This document shows, one piece after another, positions 8,175 through 16,634 of a DNA stretch of 42,499 nt. How positions within the stretch are numbered: the stretch's first letter is position 1; each line of letters begins with the position of its first letter. The stretch covers positions 1-42,499 of the forward strand of contig CALKAK010000118.1 of NCBI GenBank assembly GCA_937983015.1, read 5' to 3'. The notes under the pieces are model-generated. The model ran no database searches. It was given only the letters and a program-made list of their open reading frames with translations, and had not been told where the DNA came from. The translations under genes were made by a program, and so were the position numbers. This DNA is from an uncultured Bacillaceae bacterium (GTDB lineage: Bacteria; Bacillota; Bacilli; Bacillales; Caldibacillaceae).

Positions 8175-9437
8175 ATGGATTTACAGGTAAGTGCCTTAGG
8201 AGCTATAGTTGCTTTAGTTATCGCAATTATTCTTATTCTTAAAAAAGTATCTCCAGCATACGGAATGATGATTGGTGCTTTCGTTGGTGGGTTAATTGGT
8301 GGAGCGAATCTTGTAGAGACTGTTGACCTCATGATGGCAGGGGCGCAGGGAATCATAACATCTGTTCTGCGTATTCTTGCTGCAGGAATTCTCGCCGGGG
8401 TGATGATTGAATCGGGAGCGGCCAATATTATCGCTGAGACGATTGTGGATAAAATCGGTGAAAGACGCGCCCTTTTAGCTCTTGCATTAGCAACGATGAT
8501 TCTTACCATGGTTGGTGTCTTTATCGATGTTGCGGTGATCACCGTTGCACCTATTGCTTTAGCGATCGCCAAAAGAGCCAATCTATCGCGGATGGGTATA
8601 TTAATCGCGATGATCGGTGGCGGTAAGGCTGGTAATATCATGTCTCCTAACCCGAACGCTATCGCCGCATCAGATGCTTTCGATTTGCCGCTGACTTCAG
8701 TCATGCTTGCCGGCGTCATTCCAGCCATTTTTGGAGTGATTGTAACATATTTTATCGCTAATAAACTTGCCAATAAAGGTACTATGATCACAGACGCTGA
8801 TATAGAAAAGACGAATAACGACCAGCTACCAGGATTTTTCCCGGCAATTTCCGGTCCATTAGTAGCGATTCTTTTACTCGCATTACGTCCGCTTTTTGAT
8901 ATTACTATCGATCCGATGATCGCTTTGCCGATTGGTGGTGCTGTCGGAGCTTTGGTAATGAAGAAAGGTAAGCAATTAAACGAATACGCCATTAGCGGTC
9001 TCGGAAAAATGACCGGGGTTGCCATCATGTTACTGGGAACAGGTACTCTGGCGGGGATTATTCAAAATTCCGCATTAGCTGACTTGCTCACATCAACTCT
9101 GAATGCCATCGGGCTACCCGCATTCGCACTAGCTCCGGTTGCCGGTATCTTCATGTCAGCCGCCACCGCATCGACAACCGCTGGTACAGCCGTAGCCAGT
9201 AACATATTTAGTTCAACATTACTTTCATCGGGTGTATCACCCCTTAGCAGTGCAGCGATGATTCATGCTGGTGCTACAGTACTGGACCACTTACCCCACG
9301 GAAGTTTCTTCCATGCCACAGGTGGTAGTGTCCAGATGGATATGAAAGAAAGATTGAAACTCATCCCTTATGAAAGCTTGGTCGGTTTAGTGTTGACCAT
9401 CATCTCCACATTGATTTTCGGAATCTTTAACTTTTAA
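8175..9437 (+). CDS. GntP family permease, probable glycerate (or gluconate-type) transporter
   Basis: 420 residues, almost entirely hydrophobic, with about 12 predicted membrane segments, as in the GntP family of proton symporters for gluconate and related acids. The motifs GGGKAGNIMSPNPNAIA and LDHLPHGSFFH are characteristic of the family. The frame is open further upstream, but the ATG at 8175 was chosen because AGGAGGAG precedes it. It lies between cdaR and glycerate kinase 2, with only 42 bases to the latter, so its natural substrate is most likely D-glycerate. Gluconate or a sugar diacid derivative cannot be excluded from sequence. Confidence 0.88.
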   Translation: MDLQVSALGAIVALVIAIILILKKVSPAYGMMIGAFVGGLIGGANLVETVDLMMAGAQGIITSVLRILAAGILAGVMIESGAANIIAETIVDKIGERRALLALALATMILTMVGVFIDVAVITVAPIALAIAKRANLSRMGILIAMIGGGKAGNIMSPNPNAIAASDAFDLPLTSVMLAGVIPAIFGVIVTYFIANKLANKGTMITDADIEKTNNDQLPGFFPAISGPLVAILLLALRPLFDITIDPMIALPIGGAVGALVMKKGKQLNEYAISGLGKMTGVAIMLLGTGTLAGIIQNSALADLLTSTLNAIGLPAFALAPVAGIFMSAATASTTAGTAVASNIFSSTLLSSGVSPLSSAAMIHAGATVLDHLPHGSFFHATGGSVQMDMKERLKLIPYESLVGLVLTIISTLIFGIFNF

Positions 9438-9479
9438 CACCTAGATTTTCATAATTTGAATAGGAAATGGAGTGATTCG

Positions 9480-10619
9480 ATGAAAATCGTCGTAGCACCG
9501 GATTCATTTAAAGAAAGTCTATCGGCCATGGAAGTCGCACAAGCAATTGAAAAAGGATTTCGTGCAGTCTTCCCTGATGCTCAGATTGAAAAAATCCCCA
9601 TGGCCGATGGGGGAGAAGGCACCGTACAATCTCTCGTTGATGCGACGGGTGGAAAGATCATTACTAAAGAAGTCACCGGACCTTTAGGGGAAAAGGTAAC
9701 AGCCTTTTTCGGTGTGCTCGGTGATGGAAAAACAGCCGTAATCGAGATGGCGGCTGCATCAGGGCTGCACCTTGTTCCTATGGAAAAACGCAATCCCCTA
9801 CTAACTACAACAAGAGGAACAGGGGAACTGATACTCGCGGCATTAGATGAAGGGGTAGATCATTTGATTATAGGAATAGGCGGAAGCGCGACGAATGACG
9901 GCGGGAGCGGAATGGCCCAGGCTTTGGGAGCAAGATTATTAGATAAAGACCGTAACGAGATCGCACCCGGGGGAGGTTCCCTAGATAAATTAGCAAATAT
10001 CGATATCTCCGAGCTGGATGCTCGCTTGCAAAATGTGAAGATTGAGGTTGCCTGTGATGTCGACAATCCATTAATCGGTCAAGATGGTGCCTCCCATGTC
10101 TTCGGTCCGCAAAAAGGAGCTACTCCTGAGATGGTAGAACAACTCGATCAAAATCTCGCCCATTATGCAACCATTTTAGCAAGGGACCTTGGAAAAGATG
10201 TGGCTCATATACCCGGCGCGGGAGCAGCTGGGGGATTGGGTGCAGGGCTTTTAGCCTTTTTAGATGCTGAATTAAAAAGCGGAATCGACATTGTCATTGC
10301 GGCAACCGATTTAGAGGAAAAAATAAAGGATGCGGATTTGGTAATCACCGGTGAAGGAAAAATCGATAGTCAGACGATCCATGGTAAAACACCGATCGGT
10401 GTTGCCAAAGCGGCTAAAAAATTTAATATTCCCGTCATCGCAATCTGCGGTAGCATCGCTGATGATGCGGATGTTGTCCATGACCACGGCATCGATGTAC
10501 TGTTTTCCTCCCTCATGAGAATAACGACGTTGGAAGAGGCCCTCGAAAGCGGGGCAAGCAATGTGGAAAAAACGGCAAGAAATATTGCCGCGTTGTATAA
10601 ATTAGCCATTGGTAAGTAA
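9480..10619 (+). CDS. glxK: Glycerate kinase (type I), copy 2
   Basis: 379 residues with the same landmarks as copy 1: KIVVAPDSFKESL, MADGGEGT, GGSATNDGGSG and GAGAAGG. The start is ATG at 9480 with GGAGTG upstream. It is the last gene of the gntP-glxK2 unit and is followed at once by a strong terminator. With permease and regulator it forms a complete glycerate-uptake and phosphorylation module. It is roughly two thirds identical by eye to the gene at 1,637. Both keep the glycine-rich motifs intact, so neither looks inactivated. Codon use resembles the neighbours. Confidence 0.92.
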   Translation: MKIVVAPDSFKESLSAMEVAQAIEKGFRAVFPDAQIEKIPMADGGEGTVQSLVDATGGKIITKEVTGPLGEKVTAFFGVLGDGKTAVIEMAAASGLHLVPMEKRNPLLTTTRGTGELILAALDEGVDHLIIGIGGSATNDGGSGMAQALGARLLDKDRNEIAPGGGSLDKLANIDISELDARLQNVKIEVACDVDNPLIGQDGASHVFGPQKGATPEMVEQLDQNLAHYATILARDLGKDVAHIPGAGAAGGLGAGLLAFLDAELKSGIDIVIAATDLEEKIKDADLVITGEGKIDSQTIHGKTPIGVAKAAKKFNIPVIAICGSIADDADVVHDHGIDVLFSSLMRITTLEEALESGASNVEKTARNIAALYKLAIGK

Positions 10620-10644
10620 AACCCGAGTTTTCTCGGGTTTTTTT
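10618..10644 (+). terminator. Terminator of gntP-glxK2
   Basis: AAAACCCGAG, a four-base loop, then CTCGGGTTT and a T run (stem core 10622-10627 / 10632-10637). It overlaps the glxK2 stop codon. Confidence 0.9.
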
Positions 10645-11230
10645 ATTTTGGTGTGCCAGGCAAGGTCTATTACTTAGGGGCGAAAGACCACTACAAGCCT
10701 TGCAGCAGGAACTGTTGGCTAATGGCAAGGGTGTTCATCGTGAGTTGGAATCTGAAGGAATCAATAGACATAATTCTGAACTAACGATCAGAAACAGTAT
10801 ATAAGGCTGACTTGGAACGGATGAGTTTGCAATACAAAAAGAAGTCCAATACGGCACGGGTCCCGTGTAGTAAATACATCAGTTACATAGGAGGAGGGTT
10901 AGAGCTTTAACCCAGGGAAGAATATTGAATGAACAATCGGACTAGTGATAGTGTGATGAATTGAGATAAGTCTGCAGAGGTCATAGTAGTTTCTTTACGA
11001 AACGAAGGACTGAACAACCTTAAATCTTGGAAATCAAGGAGGTGTAGCTATCGCCGCACGAGCACATCATCAAGCGCGGATGAATTAAATAGTTGGCTGC
11101 CTCTGAAGAGATGGGGTGGAGGTCGAAGAGTACATGAGAGTGCGCAGGAATGGAGACATGGATAGGAAAGAACAGGATGGTACAAACATAATTTCTCACT
11201 GGTATTGTTATCTCAGCTAAAAGTTTTCGA
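10645..11230. other. Gene-less stretch, possible heavily decayed spo0E-like remnant
   Basis: No frame of convincing coding quality is seen. A short segment near 10,720-10,800 (GTGAGTTGGAATCTGAAGG, translation LESEG) resembles the spo0E start (TTGGAGAGCGAGGC, MESEA). The bases before it resemble the spo0E leader. The match is weak and rests mainly on position, between glxK2 and the clpE relic. A small inverted repeat (GGGTTA / TAACCC) lies near 10,896-10,913. The rest, including 10,950-11,230, is unexplained. Confidence 0.3.
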
Positions 11231-11975
11231 GAGCGTAAGTCAGGTTTCAATCGAACTCAACGATTTTTCATTGATTTCCCTGGTGACTGTGAGGAATTGA
11301 AGTAACTTTTCATTTAATTCAGCAAACAGGATATCGGTAATTTTTAAAAGATCTACTTTGGAAAGTGGCTGGACTGGAATAAAACTGTTGAAAATGTTTA
11401 GATTTTAAGTTTGAAGTAACTCTCAATCGTTCGAACATATCGACTTTTTCCCTTTTCTCCCCTGGTTCAAATTCCACTTTGATATTTTCTTCTAGTGGTG
11501 GACTTATTATGATAACCGTATCCTTGCAAATGATGAGCCTTCCTTGACGGTCGCTTAAACATCTATCTTCCAGAGTTTGCAAGAAAATATGTTTACTACA
11601 TGATAGATTTTTTGATTTCATCGAAAAAGATTAGACTATATGAATTGCGGTGCATTTTCTCGGATCATTGTCCATCCTCTTCGAAACCAACAGATTCCGG
11701 TGAAGATCAGATGAGTTTTAAGGACACTATGTTTTTCCATATGCAAGCTCACATCCAGACGGGTCTTCACTTCACAGGTGCCTATTCACTCTTCAGCTAG
11801 TATTTTCTACCAACACTTTCAGGATCTATAAATAGAAAACTACCGATGGCCGGTTTTTCGGTTTGACTCTGGTACGGGTAGGGCGAATCACTCTGGCAAC
11901 AGTCCGGATGATTTTGTCCTTAACGTTGACTTTTGCCTAAAATTTGTTTTTAACTAATTTTTTCAACCCAATACT
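11230..11975 (-). pseudogene. Decayed clpE fragment (second AAA+ domain)
   Basis: A 100-codon frame (11319-11621) contains KHIFLQTLEDRCLSDRQGR, close to MHIFLQILEDGRLTDSQGR of the intact ClpE, followed by KDTVII. Further stretches match the intact gene in other frames. On the plus strand GACACTATGTTTTTCCATAT (near 11,725) matches the region at about 4,185, and CCGGTTTTTCGGTTT (near 11,850) matches about 4,330. The relic covers roughly the Walker A2 region to near the C-terminus and lacks the zinc finger and first AAA+ domain. Frameshifts, stops and small deletions are frequent. It lies immediately upstream of ykvI, the position of clpE in B. subtilis. The ends are approximate. Confidence 0.8.
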
Positions 11976-12078
11976 TGAATCGCAATGATTCTATCATTTT
12001 GAAAAATCGGCTGCTTGTCTTCCCGTTACTAATGTTCCTGTCCCGTTTTGCATATATATGCAGGGAGGGGGATGAAGG

Positions 12079-13098
12079 ATGAAAGTGAAATGGAAGGAGT
12101 CTTTGCAGCTTGCTGCTGTATATGTCGGTTCTGTAGTGGGAGCCGGATTTGCTACCGGAAAAGAAATCGTGGAGTTTTTTTCCCGGTACGGTACGATCGG
12201 TTTAATCGCAATCGTTCTTTCCGGAATTTTTTTCGTCTGGTTCGGAGTAAAGATCATGTTGCTCGCTTTACGACTAAAAGCGACAAGCTATCATCAGTTG
12301 AATGAACATTTATTTGGAAAGTTGCTTACACCTTTTGTCAATCTGATGATGTTGATCATGCTCATCGGCGTAACTGCGGTGATGCTTTCCGGGGCAGGCA
12401 GCGTATTCGAAGAACAACTCGCTTTGCCACGTAGTATCGGAATTATGGGTACGATCTTGCTCGCCCTTGTTATTCTTGTAATCGGTACGAGGGGATTGTT
12501 CATCGTGAACTCCCTCATCGTTCCTCTATTAATCATCTTTTGTCTCCTATTATTTGGACATGTCCTCTTTTTACCGGATTTTTTTACGAATGCATTCAAG
12601 CCGGTGGAATGGCAAGGTAGGGCTTTACTTTCCAGTGTGAGTTACGCATCTTTTAATCTCGCCTTGACCCAGGCGGTCCTCGTTCCTGCTGCACGAGAAA
12701 TAAACGATACTAGGACGATAATAATGGGTGGTGTGATCGGTGGTATTATCTTAACCTTGCTCCTTATCATGAATCACCTCGTCGTCGTACAGTTACCCGG
12801 TTTTCAATTGTACGATATTCCCCTGGCGGTGATGATGAAGAAAATGGCCGGGACGGTTCATATATTATTTTTACTCGTCATCTACGGAGAGATCTTTAGT
12901 TCGATAATCGCCAATATTTATGGTCTTGAGCGATTTATTAAGAAAATTTTACCGATCCGGACTTTATATATTGGGATCATGATATTTGCGATCGCCTTTG
13001 TGATCAGTTCTGTGAACTATAGTGTTTTACTTGCCACCTTATATCCGTTATTCGGAAATATCGCATTTGTTTACTTTTTATTATTGCTGATAAAATGA
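12079..13098 (+). CDS. ykvI: YkvI family membrane transporter-like protein
   Basis: 339 residues with about ten hydrophobic segments. It begins KWKESLQLAAVYVGSVVGAGFATGKE, a glycine-rich first helix typical of YkvI and related LeuT-fold transporters; the real substrate is unknown to me. The start is ATG at 12079 with AGGGAGGGG eight bases upstream. An overlapping ATG at 12072 is out of frame. The stop codon overlaps a strong terminator. In B. subtilis it is the neighbour of clpE, and here it adjoins the clpE relic. Confidence 0.85.
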   Translation: MKVKWKESLQLAAVYVGSVVGAGFATGKEIVEFFSRYGTIGLIAIVLSGIFFVWFGVKIMLLALRLKATSYHQLNEHLFGKLLTPFVNLMMLIMLIGVTAVMLSGAGSVFEEQLALPRSIGIMGTILLALVILVIGTRGLFIVNSLIVPLLIIFCLLLFGHVLFLPDFFTNAFKPVEWQGRALLSSVSYASFNLALTQAVLVPAAREINDTRTIIMGGVIGGIILTLLLIMNHLVVVQLPGFQLYDIPLAVMMKKMAGTVHILFLLVIYGEIFSSIIANIYGLERFIKKILPIRTLYIGIMIFAIAFVISSVNYSVLLATLYPLFGNIAFVYFLLLLIK

Positions 13099-13124
13099 AA
13101 AAACTTGCAAAGTGCAAGTTTTTT
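13098..13124. terminator. Terminator between ykvI and the CPBP protease gene
   Basis: A perfect 12-base stem, AAAAAACTTGCA (13098-13109) with TGCAAGTTTTTT (13113-13124), and a three-base loop. A and T runs on both sides allow bidirectional use by the convergent genes. Confidence 0.9.
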
Positions 13125-13135
13125 CAGTGGATCAC

Positions 13136-13750
13136 TCAACGGAGCGGGAAGATGATCAATAAAAATAGATCGAATACGAGGTGGGAAACGATCACCAGGG
13201 GAAGACTTTTCATTTTGGCGTATAGGTATCCCCAAACGAGACCGCCGGTGATCGCCACTAGAATCAATAATAACGAGCCAGTATAAATCTGGACAGATGC
13301 GTATAGAAGGGTGGCGAGTATGATGCTTGTCCACATTTTGGTATGATGCATCAGTCGTTTCTGAATGAACCCACGAAAGAAGAATTCTTCTCCGGGAATG
13401 ATGATCAGAACAAGGACAACGTAATGCCAAATATGTTGAGGCGAGAAGATTCGATATAAACGCTCCACTTGACGCAGAAAACTGGTGAGCTGGAATGTTT
13501 CCATTAAGAAATAGGCTAGCCAGAAAACCGTGTATAAAATGACCCCCGAGATGATGCCGTAAAACAAATATTTTGCAAGCGAAAGTTCATCATCGATTTC
13601 CTCTATCCAAATCGCGTAGGCGACAAGTAGAAACATCGTCCCTGTCATTAAATACCAAAATACTTTCGTATGGTCGAAGGTGTAATAAAGGAGTATATGA
13701 CTGATGAGAATCCCGAGAAGCAAGCGCCAGTCGATGCGAGATTTCGCCAT
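13136..13750 (-). CDS. CPBP family intramembrane metalloprotease
   Basis: 204 residues with about six membrane segments. The conserved CPBP (Abi/Rce1-like) motif EExxxR is present as EEFFFR (Glu121, Glu122, Arg126), and a later histidine motif SHLVFD is in the C-terminal helices. The first helix starts soon after the N-terminus. Members are implicated in processing or immunity for small peptides and in membrane protein turnover; no target is evident here. ATG follows AAAGGAG. It is convergent with ykvI and shares its terminator. It is a single gene without a peptide gene nearby that I can recognise. Confidence 0.85.
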   Translation of the reverse strand: MAKSRIDWRLLLGILISHILLYYTFDHTKVFWYLMTGTMFLLVAYAIWIEEIDDELSLAKYLFYGIISGVILYTVFWLAYFLMETFQLTSFLRQVERLYRIFSPQHIWHYVVLVLIIIPGEEFFFRGFIQKRLMHHTKMWTSIILATLLYASVQIYTGSLLLILVAITGGLVWGYLYAKMKSLPLVIVSHLVFDLFLLIIFPLR

Positions 13751-13891
13751 GATTTGTACTCCTTTCGCAAAGATATACTCATTTTAGCATATTTTTCCCT
13801 GAGCTAGAAATTTTTTACGATATTCATTTTGCCGGTTCACTTCAGTCTTTCACGGGGAATTTCCGGGTTTTTAAAATTGATTGTGATTGAA

Positions 13892-13935
13892 AATAAAACA
13901 AGCCCGAAACAGAAACTTATTTCCGCTTCGAGCTT
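13892..13935 (-). terminator. Terminator of ykvS
   Basis: On the minus strand a 16-pair RNA hairpin with three G-U pairs forms between 13920-13935 and 13900-13915, followed by a U-rich tail (GTTTTATTTT). It lies about 100 bases downstream of the ykvS stop. Nothing else is evident in 13,751-14,037. Confidence 0.7.
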
Positions 13936-14037
13936 ACTTGATTTGATGAGAAATAGATTGTTTTCCGATATGAGGAATGTATTGATGAGGGAAAATGTTC
14001 GATCTGAACACACCAATTCTTCTCTTTGTAAGCGCAA

Positions 14038-14232
14038 TCATCTATCGGCGAAATTTTCCTCGATGATTTTATAATTTTTGTGATTCACCACTGTCCGTTC
14101 TTCAAGATCCAGTTCCCGGTAGTTTTCCATATATGTTAAATTCACAATTACAGAATTTTCCTTCACTTTTTCCACAATCCCCCGCAGACCGTTTTTAAAT
14201 TCGATGATATCGCCAACCGCTGCTTTTTTCAT
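14038..14232 (-). CDS. ykvS: YkvS family small protein (DUF2187)
   Basis: 64 residues, MKKAAVGDIIEFKNGLRGIVEKV..., closely resembling the YkvS/DUF2187 family of small Bacillus proteins with a compact beta-barrel look. Function is unknown. The sequence VNHKNYKI near the C-terminus is conserved in the family as I recall it. The start is ATG with AAAGGGG upstream. It is transcribed divergently from the small gene at 14,352 and has its own downstream terminator. Position between ykvI and the ykvT-like hydrolase matches B. subtilis order. Confidence 0.8.
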   Translation of the reverse strand: MKKAAVGDIIEFKNGLRGIVEKVKENSVIVNLTYMENYRELDLEERTVVNHKNYKIIEENFADR

Positions 14233-14351
14233 TTTGCTTGACCCCTTTCTTTTTTATATAATTAATACTAGTTTGCAATAAAAGTATGCGTTTGTAAAGA
14301 TGAAAACCGTTTCTTTTTCAAAAATAATCTGGAAAAATGGAGGGGTGCCCG

Positions 14352-14546
14352 GTGGATGAACGAGAAGCGTCCGAATTGCTCGATCGGCTAAAAAACGGTG
14401 ATATAGATGAATTGCATGTAAAAAGAGAAGATTTTTTAATCTTCCGCAACGTTTTAACAAGACGGAATGATTTCAAACATTTTCGTGGCATCGCCCAAAA
14501 AGGCGGCGATATTATCTATCATTATATGGAAAAACCGCGCAGTTAA
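14352..14546 (+). CDS. Conserved small protein of unknown function
   Basis: 64 residues, acidic-basic mixed and soluble, without signal peptide or membrane segment: DEREASELLDRLKNGDIDELHVKRE... ending YHYMEKPRS. An in-frame ATG at 14337 exists, but the GTG at 14352 has GGAGGGG six bases upstream and is preferred. A clear terminator follows. I have seen similar short proteins in Bacillaceae but cannot name this one. Divergent from ykvS. Confidence 0.7.
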   Translation: MDEREASELLDRLKNGDIDELHVKREDFLIFRNVLTRRNDFKHFRGIAQKGGDIIYHYMEKPRS

Positions 14547-14591
14547 GGATTGCTAATAATAGAAAATATTTCAATACATGAAATATGCATG

Positions 14592-14645
14592 AAAACGGCT
14601 CGAATCCGCTCCAATCTAGGTCGGGCCGTTTTTTTGTTGCCGATT
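14592..14645 (+). terminator. Terminator of the small gene at 14,352
   Basis: AAAACGGCTCGA (14592-14603) pairs with TCGGGCCGTTTT (14631-14642, one G-U pair), followed by a T run. Confidence 0.85.
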
Positions 14646-14749
14646 TTGTATGAAAATATCTGGTGAAGCTGGTAATACCCACCTAATGAAATGAAAGGTC
14701 AACCTTGTTAGATTAATAGAGTCAAATAAACGAAGAAGGAGGATGTTCC

Positions 14750-15343
14750 ATGAAAAATAAATGGGTGAAAAGTTTTGTCATCTTGTTGTTGACCGGTTCA
14801 ATATTCGGTTGGAGTATAAAGGCTCAGGCAAGCGGTTACTACACCGTACAAGCTGGGGATAGTTTATATAAAATCGGACAGAAATTCGGTGTTCCTTATC
14901 AACTTCTGCAAAAAATAAATCGATTACAGGGTACATTGATTTATCCTGGTCAAAAACTCAAGATTCCGCCAACCGTTTCTAGCGAGGATATGGATCTTCT
15001 CGCCCGCCTCGTTTCCGCTGAAGCGATCGGTGAGCCTTATGCGGGAAAAGTGGCGGTAGCAACTGTTGTTTTGAACCGTCTGGATCATCCGGATTTTCCG
15101 AACACGATCAAAGAGGTTATCTACCAGATCGATGGTGGTCACTACGCCTTCACATCGGTCGCCAACGGGAGGATCAACCGACCGGCGGATGGAGAAAGTA
15201 AAAAAGCGGTGAAGGAAGCTCTCGCATTTCGCGGCCAGGGAAACGGTTCGCTGTATTTTTATAATCCGAAAACGGCGAAAAGCAAATGGATTTTATCCCG
15301 CGAGGTAACAGTTCGAATCGGTAATCACGTTTTTGCAAAATAA
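14750..15343 (+). CDS. ykvT: Secreted LysM cell wall hydrolase, SleB/CwlJ type
   Basis: 197 residues. An N-terminal signal peptide (KSFVILLLTGSIFGWSIKAQA) likely ends after AQA. One LysM domain follows (YYTVQAGDSLYKIGQKF, residues about 30-75), then a Hydrolase_2 domain as in spore-cortex-lytic SleB and CwlJ, with the motif VSAEAIGEPYAGKVAVATVVLNR and the FY/YNP stretch near the end. A role in peptidoglycan remodelling, possibly of cortex, is expected. ATG with AAGGAGG seven bases upstream. The name is based on size, domains and synteny with B. subtilis ykvT. Confidence 0.82.
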   Translation: MKNKWVKSFVILLLTGSIFGWSIKAQASGYYTVQAGDSLYKIGQKFGVPYQLLQKINRLQGTLIYPGQKLKIPPTVSSEDMDLLARLVSAEAIGEPYAGKVAVATVVLNRLDHPDFPNTIKEVIYQIDGGHYAFTSVANGRINRPADGESKKAVKEALAFRGQGNGSLYFYNPKTAKSKWILSREVTVRIGNHVFAK

Positions 15344-15383
15344 TTTTTTAACATAGTTCAATAAAATTTCCTAATTTATCACG

Positions 15384-15406
15384 CCCGGTTGAACCGGGTT
15401 TTTTTA
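15384..15406 (+). terminator. Terminator of the LysM hydrolase gene
   Basis: CCCGGT (15384-15389), loop TGA, ACCGGG (15393-15398) and a T run of seven. Confidence 0.75.
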
Positions 15407-15418
15407 TTAGGTTATAAT
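15389..15418 (+). promoter_or_regulatory. Probable SigA promoter of the SDR gene
   Basis: TTGAAC (15389-15394), an 18-base spacer and TATAAT (15413-15418). The -35 overlaps the upstream terminator hairpin. A weaker cre-like sequence (12 of 14, 15448-15461) lies about 25 bases past the expected start of transcription. Confidence 0.6.
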
Positions 15419-15485
15419 GGTTTTATGCTCATTACAACATCTCCAAAAGAAAGCGTTTACTTAATAGGCGGAAAGGAGATTGGCT

Positions 15486-16226
15486 ATGGATTTGGAAAAA
15501 CGGATCGCGATCATCACCGGCGCCGCCAATGGAATCGGTAAAACGACCGCCGAAACGTTTGCCAGGGCGGGTTATGGGGTGGTGATCGCGGATATAGACA
15601 GGGAAAATGGTGAAAAACTAGAACAAGAGATCACCTCCGCTGGAGGTGATGGCTTTTTTGTAGAAGTCGATGTGAAAAAAGAAGAAGAGATCACCCGCCT
15701 CGTTGAACTAACGATCCAGAAGTACGGGGGAATTCATGTCGTGATTAATAATGCGGGAATCAGTGTATTTGAAAATTTCTTCGAATTGTCGACCGCGCGC
15801 TGGGATGAAGTGATCCAGACGAATTTACGTAGCGTCTTCCTCATGGCAAGGGAAGCGAGTCGATTCATGAAAGAGCGCGGTGGTTCGATCATCAATATTG
15901 CGTCCACGAGGGCATTAATGTCCGAACCGAACTCGGAAAGTTATGCCGCATCAAAAGGTGGCGTAGTGGCGCTCACCCATGCACTTGCCGCAACATTAAG
16001 TCCTTACCGGATTCGTGTGAACTGCATCAGTCCGGGATGGATCCATACAGGAAATGAGGAAGAACTTACGAAAGAAGATCACGAGCAACATTGGTCAGGA
16101 CGGGTCGGACGGCCGAAAGATATCGCGGAACTTTGCCTTTTCCTTGCTAGACCGGATAACGATTTTATCAACGGTGAAAATATCGTTGTCGATGGAGGGA
16201 TGACGAAAAAAATGATTTATATATAA
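15486..16226 (+). CDS. Short-chain dehydrogenase/reductase (SDR)
   Basis: 246 residues, classical SDR. The cofactor motif TGAANGIG is near residue 12, NNAG near 87, the catalytic serine in NIAST, YAASK as Tyr and Lys, and the C-terminal DGG motif is present. An acidic residue after the second strand (VIADID) favours NAD(H). The substrate cannot be read from sequence; fabG-like or sugar/alcohol dehydrogenases have the same motifs. The ATG at 15486 was preferred to the TTG at 15480 because AAAGGAG stands seven bases upstream. It stands where ptsG lies in B. subtilis, directly before ptsHI, from which it is separated by 141 bases. Confidence 0.88.
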   Translation: MDLEKRIAIITGAANGIGKTTAETFARAGYGVVIADIDRENGEKLEQEITSAGGDGFFVEVDVKKEEEITRLVELTIQKYGGIHVVINNAGISVFENFFELSTARWDEVIQTNLRSVFLMAREASRFMKERGGSIINIASTRALMSEPNSESYAASKGGVVALTHALAATLSPYRIRVNCISPGWIHTGNEEELTKEDHEQHWSGRVGRPKDIAELCLFLARPDNDFINGENIVVDGGMTKKMIYI

Positions 16227-16367
16227 TAAAGAACTTTTTGGGGAAATGATGCAAATTTCCATGAAAAGATTGTAAAATATCCAACAAAATGGTATCTTAA
16301 TCTTGAGTTCAGTTTTTTCATGAACGAACAAATAACAACGTAAATTTGATCTAGGGGTGATTGAAAT

Positions 16368-16634
16368 ATGATCGAAAAAACGTATAAAGTCATCTCGGAA
16401 ACAGGCATTCACGCCCGTCCAGCAACCGTATTGGTGCAAACTGCAGGAAAATTTGAATCTGAAATCACACTCGAATATAAAGGAAAAAAAGTGAACTTGA
16501 AATCGATCATGGGTGTCATGTCATTAGGAATCGGTAAAGATGCGGAAATTAAAATTACTGTCGAAGGCAGTGATGAAGAAAACGCGATCAAATCCCTTGA
16601 AGAAGTCATGCAAAAAGAAGGGTTGGCTGAATAA
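16368..16634 (+). CDS. ptsH: Phosphocarrier protein HPr
   Basis: 88 residues. His15 in GIHARPAT is the phosphate carrier accepting from enzyme I. Ser46 in KSIMGVMSLG is the HPr kinase site that makes HPr-Ser-P the CcpA co-repressor in Firmicutes. The start is ATG with AGGGGTGA upstream. The stop overlaps the ptsI start by one base (TAATG), so the two are translationally coupled. It serves sugar PTS permeases and, in this window, is the expected donor for DhaM and for His230 of GlpK. CcpA-HPr-Ser-P would act on the cre sites seen here. Confidence 0.98.
   Translation: MIEKTYKVISETGIHARPATVLVQTAGKFESEITLEYKGKKVNLKSIMGVMSLGIGKDAEIKITVEGSDEENAIKSLEEVMQKEGLAE

Noticed and set aside
8006..9028. 340-codon frame antisense to gntP
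   Set aside because: It is the reverse frame of a hydrophobic gene with biased codons; no ribosome site and no family resemblance.
11319..11621. 100-codon frame as an intact small Clp-like protein
   Set aside because: It covers only part of the second ClpE AAA+ domain; the homology continues outside in other frames, so it is a pseudogene piece.
13829..14074. 81-codon frame on the plus strand
   Set aside because: It crosses the ykvS terminator and the ykvS end in antisense and has no ribosome site.
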